From Promethearchaeota archaeon (GTDB lineage Archaea; Asgardarchaeota; Lokiarchaeia; Sigyniarchaeales; SOKP01): DNA of 64,000 bases. How positions within the stretch are numbered: the first letter of the stretch is position 1; each line of letters starts with the position of its first letter. The notes below the pieces were generated by a model that saw only the letters and a program-made list of their open reading frames with translations, ran no database searches and was not told the DNA's origin. This document shows positions 18,388-29,100 of the stretch, piece after piece. The DNA is taken from NCBI GenBank assembly GCA_030606485.1, contig JAUWGH010000001.1:434001-498000 (forward strand), written 5' to 3'. Made by a program: the position numbers and the translations under genes.

Positions 18388-18457
18388 AGAATAAAATTAG
18401 TAGATATTATTATCGTAGTGCAGTTTTTATGATTCGATTCAATGGTCAAACTATTTT
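18388..18457 (+). repeat. Degenerate copy of the 5' region of the following GT4 gene
   Basis: Bases 18388-18457 align with 18491-18563 (both begin AAGAATAAAAT, share AGTAGATA and ATTATCG, and end in a TTTATGA...ATTCAATGG stretch). The upstream copy includes the ATG at 18429 that serves as the start of the GT4 gene. The match is imperfect, and the upstream copy is in a different reading frame, so it is a remnant and not a coding repeat. The rest of the gap 18081-18387 shows nothing I can support. Confidence 0.75.
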
Positions 18458-19643
18458 AAAAAAAAAAACTATTCTTATAATAAATCAAACAAGAATAAAA
18501 TCAGTAGATAATATTATCGCAGGGAGCGGGTTTTATGAAATAATTCAATGGGCAAAATATTTTCAAAGAGTGATATTTTTATGTTTTTCAGATGGTAAAC
18601 AATTTCTTTATAAAAAATTAGCAAATAATTTATTATTAATTGTCGCACCGTTTGATCTCTCTGGCTCAATTTTTAAATCTATGGAAAATATAATAAAAAA
18701 CCATTTTCAATTATTACTTATTTTAAAAAAAATCATTAAGATTTTCAAAATTGACCTTATCCGGGCAGAGAATCTATTGATTGCAGGATTACCTGCCTAC
18801 ATAATAAGTAAAATAACAAAGACGCCTTATATTACATGGCTAGTAGGTTTTGAACGAAAAGCACTTGAATCAAAATTTAAAAAAACTGTTTTAATAAAGA
18901 TATTAAAATTTTTTATTGTTATTTTAGAACATATTATTTTAAAAAATTCAAATTTTGTATTCGCTATATCTGAAGAATTAATGGAATTAACAAAACATAG
19001 AAATGCTCAAAATACCATTTTAAGCTCCAATTTTATCAATTTAAATTATTTTCCTCAAAAAAAATTTCAAGATTTTGATTCCTCGAAACCTAAAAAATTC
19101 AAATTACTTTATATTGGAAGATTGGAAAAGGAGAAAGGAATCGAGATTTTGATGAGAGCAATAAATATTATTTTGAAAAAAGGAATTAATTTGGAATTAA
19201 ATATAGTTGGTGCAGGTTCACTAAAAAAGTGGAGCGTTGATTATTGTAAGAGTAATAAGATTCAAGAAAAAGTTAAATTTTTAGGTAGGTTTGATTATTT
19301 CGAATTAACAAAAATATATCAAAATGCTGATATTTTCATTTTACCCTCATATACAGAAGGAATGCCCGCATCTTTAATGGAAGCAATGGCATCGGGTTGT
19401 GCATGTATAAGTACTAATGTAGGAATGGTACAGAAATTAGTTAAAGATGGGGAGAATGGAATCTTAATAGAACCTGGAAATCCTCAAATTTTAGCTAATG
19501 CAATTGAAAAATTAGTTTCAGATCCTGAAAAAATACTGAAATATGGAGAAGAGGGGCGTGAAATTATTAAAAAATTTACAAAAAATTATATAAAACTTCA
19601 TGGTACAATATATTCTAAAATAATTAGTATGAATAATAAATAA
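18429..19643 (+). CDS. GT4-family glycosyltransferase
   Basis: A 404-residue GT-B glycosyltransferase. The N-terminal strand KTILIINQTRIKSVDN is at about residues 13-28, the donor domain starts with LLYIGRLEKEKGIEILM near 228-244, and the E-x7-E motif of retaining GT4 enzymes is in PSYTEGMPASLMEAMASG near 308-325. The ATG at 18429 lies inside a degenerate direct copy of the gene's own 5' region, so the first 12 residues are not typical of the family. It ends 85 bases before the nucleotide-sugar module and probably uses a sugar made there, but that is inference. Confidence 0.85.
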   Translation: MIRFNGQTILKKKTILIINQTRIKSVDNIIAGSGFYEIIQWAKYFQRVIFLCFSDGKQFLYKKLANNLLLIVAPFDLSGSIFKSMENIIKNHFQLLLILKKIIKIFKIDLIRAENLLIAGLPAYIISKITKTPYITWLVGFERKALESKFKKTVLIKILKFFIVILEHIILKNSNFVFAISEELMELTKHRNAQNTILSSNFINLNYFPQKKFQDFDSSKPKKFKLLYIGRLEKEKGIEILMRAINIILKKGINLELNIVGAGSLKKWSVDYCKSNKIQEKVKFLGRFDYFELTKIYQNADIFILPSYTEGMPASLMEAMASGCACISTNVGMVQKLVKDGENGILIEPGNPQILANAIEKLVSDPEKILKYGEEGREIIKKFTKNYIKLHGTIYSKIISMNNK

Positions 19644-19728
19644 ACTATAAGGTCGAGGTTTTAAATTAATAATAAGAATCAATTGATATTTAATAAATTT
19701 TAAAATTTAATCTTAGAAATGATTTTTA

Positions 19729-20727
19729 ATGAATCTAAAAAATAAAAATGTTCTTGTTACTGGTGCCGATGGGTTTATAGGTAGTCATCTTGTGGAAGGA
19801 TTAATAAAAGAAGAATGCAATGTAAGAGCATTTGTTTTTTATAACTTTTTAAATTCATGGGGCTGGTTGGATACATTATCTAAAGAAAAAATTGATAAAA
19901 TTGATATATTCACAGGTGATGTTCGAGATCCTAATGGTGTAAGGCAATCAATTAATCATATTGATATAGTTTTTCATCTTGCTGCGTTAATTGCAATCCC
20001 TTATAGTTATCACTCTCCCGATACTTATGTTGATACAAATATCAAAGGAACTTTAAATATTTTACAAGCTGGGCGAGCCTTAAAATGTGAAAAAATTTTA
20101 ATAACTTCAACATCTGAAGTTTATGGAACAGCAAAATACGTTCCTATTGATGAAACCCACCCTTTCCAAGGTCAATCACCATACTCCGCGACTAAAATTG
20201 GTGCTGATCGAATTGCTGAATCGTTTTATCGAAGTTTTAACACACCGATCTCAATTGTCAGACCCTTTAACACCTATGGACCTAGACAGTCAGCACGAGC
20301 AGTTATTCCAACAATTATTACTCAACTTTTATTAGGAAAAAATGAAATCAAACTTGGTTCTCTTCATCCAACAAGAGATTTCGTATTTGTCGAAGATACT
20401 GTCAATGGCTTTATTGAAATTGCGAAATCAGACAAAACAATTGGAGAAGAAATCAATATTGCCACACAACAAGAGATTTCTATTGGTGATCTTACAAGGT
20501 TAATAATCAAATTATTAAACTCAAATGCAAAAATAATAACTGATCCTATAAGGATACGTCCCAAAAAGAGTGAAGTTGAAAGATTATTAGGAGATAATGA
20601 AAAAATCAAGAGATTAACCAATTGGAAACAAAATTATTCCTTAGAAAAAGGCTTAAAAGCAACAATTAAATGGTTTAAAGATAAAAATAATTTGAAACAA
20701 TACAAAAGTGATATTTTTAATTTATAG
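19729..20727 (+). CDS. legB: NAD-dependent 4,6-dehydratase, LegB-like SDR
   Basis: A 332-residue extended short-chain dehydrogenase. It has the NAD-binding motif VTGADGFIGSH at residues 10-20, the catalytic STSEVYG near 127-133 and YSATK near 151-155. The stretches FNSWGWLDTL, LIAIPYSYHSPDTYVDTN and RPFNTYGPRQSARAVIPTII are diagnostic of the LegB group. In bacteria LegB removes water from a GDP- or UDP-N-acetylhexosamine at C4-C6 as the first step to legionaminic-acid-type sugars. Here it is followed after 11 bases by a nucleotidyltransferase and then by a reductase, forming a compact activated-deoxysugar module. No neuraminate-synthase-like gene is present in the window, so the end product may instead be a 4-keto or deoxy sugar. 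Confidence 0.85.
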   Translation: MNLKNKNVLVTGADGFIGSHLVEGLIKEECNVRAFVFYNFLNSWGWLDTLSKEKIDKIDIFTGDVRDPNGVRQSINHIDIVFHLAALIAIPYSYHSPDTYVDTNIKGTLNILQAGRALKCEKILITSTSEVYGTAKYVPIDETHPFQGQSPYSATKIGADRIAESFYRSFNTPISIVRPFNTYGPRQSARAVIPTIITQLLLGKNEIKLGSLHPTRDFVFVEDTVNGFIEIAKSDKTIGEEINIATQQEISIGDLTRLIIKLLNSNAKIITDPIRIRPKKSEVERLLGDNEKIKRLTNWKQNYSLEKGLKATIKWFKDKNNLKQYKSDIFNL

Positions 20728-20738
20728 GAGGAAACATA

Positions 20739-21446
20739 ATGCAAGCAATTATTCTTGCTGGAGGGAAAGGTTCTCGTCTAAAGCCCTTTACCAAAATTAT
20801 TCCAAAACCACTTGTTCCAATCTCAGATGATTTATCAATTTTAGAAGTTGTTTTAAGACAACTGAAACATTATGGTTTTTCTGATATAATTCTTGCTGTA
20901 AGTCATATGTCTAAATTAATCATGGCATTCTTCCAAAATGGAGAAAAATTGGGGCTTAGCATTACTTATTCATTGGAAGATAAAATATTGGGAACAGCTG
21001 GTCCCATTGCTTTGATAAATAATTTGGAAGAAAACTTTCTTGTAATGAATGGTGATTTATTAACAACAATCAATTATAAAAGTTTTTATGATTATCATAT
21101 TAAAAACAATAGCGATCTTACAATTTCACTCTATCAAAAAGAAGTAATAATTGATTTAGGGGTAGTTGAAACAGAAAATTATGAATTCAAAAATTATATT
21201 GAAAAACCAACATATGTTTTTGACGTCAGTATGGGTATTTATGTTATGAACAAAAATATCGTTGATTTAATTCCAAAAAATGAAAAGATGGATTTACCAG
21301 AATTGGTTCTTAAAACTCAAAAATTTAAAAAGAAAATAAAATGTTATAAGGGAGATTATTACTGGTTAGATATTGGGAGAGTTGATGATTACGAAGAAGC
21401 AGTTGAAATTTTTAAAAAGAAAAGATCTCAGTTCCTGCCAGAGTAA
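20739..21446 (+). CDS. Sugar-nucleotidyltransferase (NDP-sugar pyrophosphorylase)
   Basis: A 235-residue protein with the Rossmann-like pyrophosphorylase signature ILAGGKGSRLKPFTKIIPKP at residues 5-24, the metal-binding MNGDLL near 103-108 and a C-terminal DYYWLDIGRVDDYEEAVEIF. It lacks the beta-helix or CBS extensions of longer relatives such as PtmE or GlmU. It would activate a sugar-1-phosphate with an NTP. A strong ribosome-binding site, AGGAGG, sits at 20727-20732 before the ATG. It lies between LegB-like and RMD-like genes, so all three probably act on one sugar; which nucleotide is used cannot be told from sequence. Confidence 0.85.
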   Translation: MQAIILAGGKGSRLKPFTKIIPKPLVPISDDLSILEVVLRQLKHYGFSDIILAVSHMSKLIMAFFQNGEKLGLSITYSLEDKILGTAGPIALINNLEENFLVMNGDLLTTINYKSFYDYHIKNNSDLTISLYQKEVIIDLGVVETENYEFKNYIEKPTYVFDVSMGIYVMNKNIVDLIPKNEKMDLPELVLKTQKFKKKIKCYKGDYYWLDIGRVDDYEEAVEIFKKKRSQFLPE

Positions 21447-21488
21447 TTCTAATAATCTTTTGCAATATGATCAATCCGTGAGTTTAGT

Positions 21489-22394
21489 ATGAATAAAGTG
21501 TTAATTCTTGGTATAAATGGATTTACAGGCAAACATCTTCAAAAATATATAAAAAAACATAATCTAATGGAGAAATATTTATTTGTTGGTATTGATAAAT
21601 ATATTGAAAATAAAATTATCAAAATGAAATATATCCAACAAGACATATTGGATTATCAACAACTCCAAAAAATAATCTCATCTGAGAAACCAAATTTTAT
21701 AATCAATTTAATTGGATTATTTAAAGCAACTGAACCAGAATTAATTTTAAAAACAAATGCCGAAATTAGCAGATATCTCTTTGATATTATAATAAAAATG
21801 GATTTTTCTGTTAAAAAAATATTATTAATCGGATCTGCTGCAGAATATGGAAGATTTAAAAAATTACCTATTAAAGAAAGTAATGAATTAAATCCGGTTA
21901 ATTCATATGGATTAGCAAAAGTAATTCAAACCGAGTATGCAAAATATTATTATAGAAATTACAAAATCAATGTAAATATAGCAAGAACATTTAACATTTT
22001 AGGTCCTGGCATTTCTAAATCCCTTTCAATTGGTGCTTTTATAAATCAAATTAAAAAGTCAAATAAAGGAGATAATATTTATGTAGGAAATCTTTACACT
22101 AAACGGGATTTTCTGGATATAAATGATGTTGTTGATGCATATTGGAAAATTTTAATTCATGGTAAAAACGGAGAGGTTTATAACGTTTGCAGTGGAAAAT
22201 CATATTATATAATGGATATTCTTAAGTTCCTAATTGAAAATGAAAAGAAAGAACTGAATATCGTTGTCAAAAAAGAATATGTAAAAAAAAATGATATTTT
22301 AGATAGTTATGGTGATAATTCGAAATTAAAAAATGACCTTGGATGGGAAATGAAATACAATATTTTTGATTCATTAAAAAAAATGCTAAATTAA
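21489..22394 (+). CDS. SDR reductase, GDP-6-deoxy-4-ketohexose reductase (RMD)-like
   Basis: A 301-residue extended short-chain dehydrogenase with VLILGINGFTGKH at residues 4-16, the catalytic SAAEYGRF near 116-123 and YGLAK near 140-144. RTFNILGPGISKSLSIGAFI and NLYTKRDFLDINDVVDAY follow the pattern of RMD enzymes, which reduce GDP-4-keto-6-deoxymannose, and of related 4-reductases. It would complete the pathway begun by the LegB-like dehydratase 1.5 kb upstream. The gene is 42 bases behind the nucleotidyltransferase with a GTGA element ahead of its ATG. Exact substrate is uncertain. Confidence 0.75.
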   Translation: MNKVLILGINGFTGKHLQKYIKKHNLMEKYLFVGIDKYIENKIIKMKYIQQDILDYQQLQKIISSEKPNFIINLIGLFKATEPELILKTNAEISRYLFDIIIKMDFSVKKILLIGSAAEYGRFKKLPIKESNELNPVNSYGLAKVIQTEYAKYYYRNYKINVNIARTFNILGPGISKSLSIGAFINQIKKSNKGDNIYVGNLYTKRDFLDINDVVDAYWKILIHGKNGEVYNVCSGKSYYIMDILKFLIENEKKELNIVVKKEYVKKNDILDSYGDNSKLKNDLGWEMKYNIFDSLKKMLN

Positions 22395-22733
22395 TAATGA
22401 AATATGCAAAAATCTCTAGTAAATTTTATCGTTTGGATTATTTGTTTTTTGAGGATTCAGATAATCTTGATATTATATTTAAAATAAATCGGCAAATAAT
22501 TAATATAAGTGAATTTATTATTTTACAACTTTTAATAAAAAGAGATATCTACTAAAAGAATAATATTTAAGATTTTTAGATAAAACATAAGAATTAAATG
22601 AAAAAATTATTAAAAATCAGTGAGTGAAATTTATGATTGTTTAACTAACGGGAATTTAAATCTATTTATTAAATTATTAATTATAAGATATATTAAAAAA
22701 TTATGAAATCCAAAAATCAACAATTTTAAATAT
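22395..22733. other. Convergent gap with one possible 52-codon ORF
   Basis: Immediately after the reductase stop, a plus-strand ORF (ATG 22397, stop 22553-22555) encodes 52 residues including YRLDYLFFEDSDNLDIIFKI. It could be a coupled small gene, but there is no ribosome-binding site and I do not recognise it. The rest is A+T-rich and probably holds the transcription stops of the two facing operons. Confidence 0.3.
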
Positions 22734-25700
22734 TTAAATAGGTGCATAATAGACTGAAAAACCTTGATATTCATATAATTTCGTGTTAAAAAATTTTGAT
22801 ATTAAATCATCTTGAATATTTATTTTTCCAGCTTCGCTATTAAACAAAGTTTCTTCTTCAGAAAGAATGAGATATCGAATATTTTCTCGTTCTAAATAAT
22901 TAATTACCGTTGGTCCTAAAAAAATACAATTTTCTACATTGAAATCTGGCTCCCAAGAAAAATTAAATGCATCAAAATAAAAATCCCATCCAGAACAAAT
23001 CGTGCTTGAGAGAAATCTCATACCATCTATTTGAGAAACATTATTCCAGAAAATAAAATCACCATATTTTATATCATCAATAAAGAAATTCCATTTGTAT
23101 TGGTTTAATCCATTATATCCTCCAATAGAACATTCAAAGTCAATCCTAATATGATACCATGTGTTATTTTGTATATCTATGATTTTTTGATATTTATTGC
23201 CATTATAACTATAAATTGCACTCGAAATATTAAGTATAATTGGATTTTTTAAGCTCGAATAATCTAAATATTCTATACAAAAAAAGTTCGATACATCCAT
23301 AGTTCTAATGTAAAAATTAATAGTTCCATATTTCTGAGCAGAATCAAATTTAAATTGGAATTTTATTGAACCTGTTTTATTCTGATCTTCACATTTCAAA
23401 ACATTACAATGTCCATCTAATTCATCAATTATCCCAATCTTACAATTAAAATCACTTTCATTAATGAATTCCCAATCCCAACAATCTTTTTCCTGTAATG
23501 CAGTTTCAATTATTTTATTAATATAATATGCATTACAATCTGTCATATACTCTAACATCCTTTTTTTATCACTAGACCTAGATAAAAACGAACAATCAAT
23601 TGAAATATTAGACCGACGTGGAATATGTTCCGATATCCAACCTACTACTTGAGCTTCAGAATCTGAATAACCTCCAAAACCACTTTTATAAGAACATGCC
23701 CAATACATTCCTCCCAAAATAAAACTCGAAAATGATAAAACAATAAATATTGAGACTGATGAAAAATCAAAAATGTGTCTTAATTTTTTTCTTTTTATTA
23801 AAAGCCTACTATTTTTAAGTTTTTTCGTTAGTTTTATTAAGCCTATTGAAGCCATAATAGAAAAGGCTGGTATAGAATAAAACCAAATTCTATCAAACCA
23901 ATAAGTCATCAATAGATAGTCATATCCAGGTATTTCTTGAGGTATAGCAAAAGGATAATCTAAGAAAAATAATTTAAAAATAAGAATAGATGCTAATCCC
24001 AATGAAAAAAGAATCCATGATATTAAAACATAAAATAATTTTTTATTTTTTTTAAAACAAAAATAAGATAGATTTACAGCTAAAATACCAATAAATCCAA
24101 TATTTGTAAAGATTAACTCTATGTAAAATATTAAAAAATCTTTATTACTTAAATTATAATCAAGAAAAATTTTTTCTAGTATAATATTATATATTTCTAT
24201 TATTAAAAAGATAGAAAAAATAGTTAAAATAAATATAAAAATATTTTTTGCACTAGTTTTTATTCTCAACCTTTTTTTTAATTCAGAAACTTTTATCCAC
24301 AAAAAATTTTTTCTATATTGAGACTTTTTTTTTATATGGAAATATTTATCATATAATCTTTGAAGAATTATATAAAAAATGAAAACTCCCCCTAACACTG
24401 AATATATTAAAAAAGCCCTTATATTTTTTGGTATATCCAGTAAATTTGGAAAGAATCTAAAAAACTTATTAAGTTCTATTAAAAAGATATTACTTAAATA
24501 GAAGTATGTTAATAAATCAAAAAGAATTAAGAATAAAAAAATTAAAAATATAAAAAGAAAAAAAATCTGAATTTTTTTTTTTATTTTTTCTGAAAACAAA
24601 CAATAAAGGAGAATTAGATATAACCCTGCCATAAAAGGGAGTAAATAAATCATATAACTATGAATTAAAAAAAGAGCTCCAAGAATTAAAATTTTAAAAT
24701 CTTCAGTTTTTAACATTTGTTTGGTTTTAATTATTTTATTTGTATTAAATATAATAAAAAATAATGCTAATGAAGAAAATAATAAAAAATAACTATAGCT
24801 TTTATACCGAAAGAAAAAAACAAAGTCTTGTATTAAGGGTGACGTGTTTTCCAATCCTAAACCAGAGGTATAAAATAAACTTGAAAATGTTACCCCTAAA
24901 ATTGTGGATAAAATGATATATTTTTCTTTAAAATTATATAAAATAGCCTTTATAAACAAATATACAGAGGTTATAGATAAATAACAAAAAGGAGCTAACA
25001 TTGCATTAATATTAATATAAGGAAAACCACATAGAGCGCTTAAAGCGAAAGAATTATAACCCCAAAATAATAGATAATCATATTTTCTTTCAACTGGACT
25101 TGGATCTAAGGATCCAATATATTTGGCGGGACTTATACCAATCCAACTGTCCGAACCAACAAGATATTTTGCATTAATTTGAATTCCTAGAGAAATTAAT
25201 AGAATTCCTAATGCTACAACCAATATAATTAATGTATATTTCGAGATAGTGATTTCCACAATTTTTTCATCAATATTACCATTTCTCATCTTTTGAATAA
25301 TTAAATCAGAAAAAAATAAACCTAAAATTAATAAAAATAAAATTATTGTAATAGAATCTCTCAGAAATCCAATTTGGTCGAGTATTAAAACAGATGTACC
25401 TAAAAAAATAAGTGATAGAAGGGGATAAAGAGTAATTTTTATAATAAAAGGCTCGACTTTAAAGCGTTCATGAAGTGTATTTTTAGGAAAAAAAATTTTG
25501 AATAAGTTAGCTCCTGGAAGAAATAAACAACCAATCAAAAAAGAAATCGCTCTAAAATAATTAAGGATTCCAACTTGATTCCAATCAACAACAGTTGTCG
25601 TAAAGGAGATAGGAGGAATAAAAATGGTTATGCTCATAATTATCATGAGAATAATTTTAATAGAATTTTCCGACAAAAATCTAAATTTAAATAATATTTT

Positions 25701-25916
25701 ATTCTCATTATCGAGTTCAAAAATCATAAATGAGAAAAAAACAACGATAATTATTGCAAACCCTATGTATAAAAGAAATGGCATTCTATCGAAATAATTA
25801 AGGGGTTTAATGTATATTTGAGTTAAAAATAGTAAAAAGGCAACAATAAATACAAAAATAAAGAAAAAAATGATGGATTTTTGAAGAATGCTTCTATTTT
25901 CTCTCAATTTTAGCAT
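22734..25916 (-). CDS. Giant GT-C-like membrane protein with inserted jelly-roll domain
   Basis: The 1060-residue protein has about 17-18 membrane helices in its first 740 residues. It has the motif CLFLPGANLFKIF near 133-145 and an outer-loop acidic motif LVGSDSWIGISPAKYIG near 255-271, like the catalytic first loop of GT-C enzymes. After the last helix a soluble outer domain begins (VGWISEHIPRRSNISID, about 757-773). It is interrupted by a jelly-roll domain at about 808-995 (WYHIRIDFECS, then FFIDDIKYGDF, FYFDAFNFSWEPDF) and resumes with INYLERENIRYLILSEEE to the end. The first part is homologous to the broken 12382-15448 gene, in which the jelly-roll sits at the C-terminus instead. A stray copy of this gene's last 60 bases lies at 36242. 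Function as a polyprenyl-sugar-dependent transferase is inferred. Confidence 0.8.
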   Translation of the reverse strand: MLKLRENRSILQKSIIFFFIFVFIVAFLLFLTQIYIKPLNYFDRMPFLLYIGFAIIIVVFFSFMIFELDNENKILFKFRFLSENSIKIILMIIMSITIFIPPISFTTTVVDWNQVGILNYFRAISFLIGCLFLPGANLFKIFFPKNTLHERFKVEPFIIKITLYPLLSLIFLGTSVLILDQIGFLRDSITIILFLLILGLFFSDLIIQKMRNGNIDEKIVEITISKYTLIILVVALGILLISLGIQINAKYLVGSDSWIGISPAKYIGSLDPSPVERKYDYLLFWGYNSFALSALCGFPYININAMLAPFCYLSITSVYLFIKAILYNFKEKYIILSTILGVTFSSLFYTSGLGLENTSPLIQDFVFFFRYKSYSYFLLFSSLALFFIIFNTNKIIKTKQMLKTEDFKILILGALFLIHSYMIYLLPFMAGLYLILLYCLFSEKIKKKIQIFFLFIFLIFLFLILFDLLTYFYLSNIFLIELNKFFRFFPNLLDIPKNIRAFLIYSVLGGVFIFYIILQRLYDKYFHIKKKSQYRKNFLWIKVSELKKRLRIKTSAKNIFIFILTIFSIFLIIEIYNIILEKIFLDYNLSNKDFLIFYIELIFTNIGFIGILAVNLSYFCFKKNKKLFYVLISWILFSLGLASILIFKLFFLDYPFAIPQEIPGYDYLLMTYWFDRIWFYSIPAFSIMASIGLIKLTKKLKNSRLLIKRKKLRHIFDFSSVSIFIVLSFSSFILGGMYWACSYKSGFGGYSDSEAQVVGWISEHIPRRSNISIDCSFLSRSSDKKRMLEYMTDCNAYYINKIIETALQEKDCWDWEFINESDFNCKIGIIDELDGHCNVLKCEDQNKTGSIKFQFKFDSAQKYGTINFYIRTMDVSNFFCIEYLDYSSLKNPIILNISSAIYSYNGNKYQKIIDIQNNTWYHIRIDFECSIGGYNGLNQYKWNFFIDDIKYGDFIFWNNVSQIDGMRFLSSTICSGWDFYFDAFNFSWEPDFNVENCIFLGPTVINYLERENIRYLILSEEETLFNSEAGKINIQDDLISKFFNTKLYEYQGFSVYYAPI

Positions 25917-25949
25917 TTTTTAAGTTAATTTTGTATAATTTAATAATCT

Positions 25950-26076
25950 CTTTTATTTCTAAAATTTTATTTCAATTTTAAAAACATACATTTTATTTGA
26001 ATGAAAATCCTTCTATAAGAGAATCTCTATGTCTTTTTAATTTTAACAAATCCAATAGGAAAATTAAATCATTTTT
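25950..26076 (-). pseudogene. 3' end of a duplicated flippase gene
   Basis: Read on the minus strand, 26076-25993 encodes NDLIFLLDLLKLKRHRDSLI then EGFSFK and a stop. This matches the last residues of the flippase at 31407-32915 (NDLIFLLDLLKLKRYRDSLI, EEFSFK). The DNA match continues past the stop to about 25950 and corresponds to 31362-31490. The rest of this copy is missing here, but a second piece of it lies at 29882-30059, on the other side of the Asp-box operon. Confidence 0.85.
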
Positions 26077-26102
26077 TATTCACTTCTAATATGACAAATT
26101 TC

Positions 26103-29100
26103 TCATCTTTTAATGATCCTCTTGTTATACTTTATAAAATACCGTATAAATAGAATTATAGAAAATAAGCATATGATTATTGAAAGAGTTAAAATCAAAA
26201 CTAAACCATTATTGACAAAATTATCATTGACTAAATAAATAATACTATCGCTAACCATATCTGACTCTCCGAAGACATTCTTAAATTTTACAGATATTGT
26301 ATATTTAGTATTATTCTCAGAACCACTAATATTTATTTGTTTTGATGTGTTATAAATTTCCCAATCTGACCAAGATCCATTACCAATCTTGAAACACATC
26401 TCATTTGCATATGTTGAATATAATGTAAGATTTACTAATGTGTTGTTTGTGTAGATATCTCCGTTATTTATCGATATCGATGGATTTAAAGGTAAAAAGA
26501 TGTTTTTGTATATGATATCATCACTAACTATATCGGATTTCCCAAGATCATTTCTGAATTTCACGAATATTGTATATTCTGTGTTATTGACAGATCCATT
26601 TAGATATAAATGTTTTGATGTCTCGTAAGATTCCCAAATAGACCAAGAACCAGTATTATTCTTAAAACATACCTCGGTTGCATAAGTAGAAAATAATGTT
26701 AAGAATACCAATGTATCGTTTGTGTAGATATCTCCGTTGTTTATTGTCATCTGACAGACAGGATATATTGAATATCCGATATTTTTTAGATATAGTTTTC
26801 CATTAGTTATATTAAATTTTAAATTATATCCGATCTCTATTGTAGGATCAAAATGGAAACTATAATTAAAAGAATGATAAATTCCATCTACGGACAATGG
26901 AAATATATTATTATTTATTAATATATCAGCAAAATAAGAATATTTTGTATTATTGATGAATTTATAATTAAACCTTATTGTCATATCATACTTTTTATTA
27001 CAATCATCGTATACATCACCTTTAATATTTTTTTCTATTGTTGAATATTGATCCTCTGAAATTTTTATCCATTTATAATTTACACTTAAGTTTTCCAGAT
27101 ATAATTCAAAATCATTGGGTGTGTTTAATCCATAGAAATTTAATAAAATATCATTTGTAGAATTAATATGAGAAGAATTTAGAGGAAATGTATTTTCATT
27201 AAACGAAACATTATTGGTCGAACTATCAATTAGTTCCCATGAGTTTGAATCAAAATTCCAAACCGAAAAATCGATTAATTGGTTAACATTCGTTTTGTAT
27301 GAATAGGTTAGATTAAATGGTATTATATAGTTATCTTGTTTATCTAAATCTAATACCTCAAATGAGTAGTTTAGATTATTATTAATAGAATAATATACAT
27401 CATTATACCAACGAATATATCCTGCATATAAATCCGAATCACGGCTTATATGCCAATCAGCATCCTCATTAAAATAATAAAGATATTCGTTATGAGAAAT
27501 CTTTATTAATTGTGGATAACCACCTAATCGATCTCCCCAAAAACATATTTTTGGATCTTCCCATGCACTTGCATTATTAAAAACTGTTTGAGCATCGGAT
27601 ATTGAATATTTCTGATAACTCCGATAAAGTGGATGTCCCGCAATACTTCTATCTCTATACATTACGATAACTTTATCGGTTTCTTTGTCATATTCTATAT
27701 ATGATGGTTTTACACCACTACCATCTCCGAGATTTGTATATGTTATTTTACTCCAAGTCTCTCCATTATCAGAACTTGTGGTTTGTGCCACATAATTTCC
27801 ACCATATTCTTCTCTTATTAAGCCTATAAATCTTCCATTTCCTATATGTGTTATGGTTGTTTCATACCAATTATGACTTCCGTTATACAATATTGGTCCC
27901 TTCTCCCAAGTTTTTCCATAATCCGTTGTTTTAAGCAAATTTGTTGTATATATATTATCTGTTTCATTGAAACAATGTAATACTCTATAATATGTTCCCG
28001 ATACATTACTTGATTTGAGATTATCATAATAACTGAATATATTGGGATAAATATTCATAATACTTACGAAATCACTCCATTTTTCTCCTTCTAAACCATC
28101 TAATGAATATATATATCCCCGAGAACCATTCATATGATCTACAAATAGGAAGATAGTGTCATTAATTACACCGCCTTTTCCAGAGGGAAGTGTTTCATTT
28201 GTCCATAATAAAGTAAGATTCTGAGTTGTAAGATTAAAACGAAACTTTGCCATTTTTCTATCATCAATATAACCATGTTTCGATCCTATATTGCCATAAA
28301 AGTCTATTTCGTCTGATCCTTTTCTTATAGCAGTTTTCATATCATCATAAGTATCCGAATCCCGGACACGAAATGTATATGCTTCCCACATACCTGAACT
28401 TTTTATTCCATATCCGAATTGAGAATTAAAAATATTATTATTAAGATTAGAAGACCCATATTCGGTATCGGTTAATTCTTTTATATAATGAGGCATTTTC
28501 CGATCGGTTATTTGCCAATACTTAGAATCCCAAGAATAATAAATATCATCTATATATGCAAAATTATCAACATCATTATTTGAAGCAATAATTGTTATAT
28601 GATCCATTGCTATCGGATTTCCTTTAATTTTAATCATATCATTATAACCTAATATTATTCCTGTTTTGTTATCTTTTTTTATAATAACATCATAATATCC
28701 TTCTATACAATCAAAAGAAATTTCTATATAATACCATTGATTTGCGTTGAAATCACATATTTTTCCGTATATATTATATTCATAACTATACCATCCATTT
28801 ATATGATGTTTTATCTTTAATCCATTTTCTATAATTCCATTATATATATAAATAAAATGATTATCAGTAAGATCATTCATTGTTGCTCTAAATAGTAATG
28901 ATATACTTCCAGAAACTACACTTTCTGAAAAGATATTAGATATATTACAATTAATTCTATCATCATTATCATAAAGTTCGACAACATTACTATGGTTATC
29001 TAAATCTGGTATAACTTGAATCGATGTATTCCCAGATTCGGAAACATACCACCTATTAGGATTAGAACCTATACGATCATTAGAAAAATCATATGTGGTG

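Noticed and set aside
20123-20621. ORFs on both strands within the LegB-like gene
   Set aside because: They are shadows of a well-conserved enzyme frame.
26220-26770. CRISPR-like or satellite array suspected from the repeated segments
   Set aside because: There are only two units of about 275 bases and both are coding Ig-like modules.
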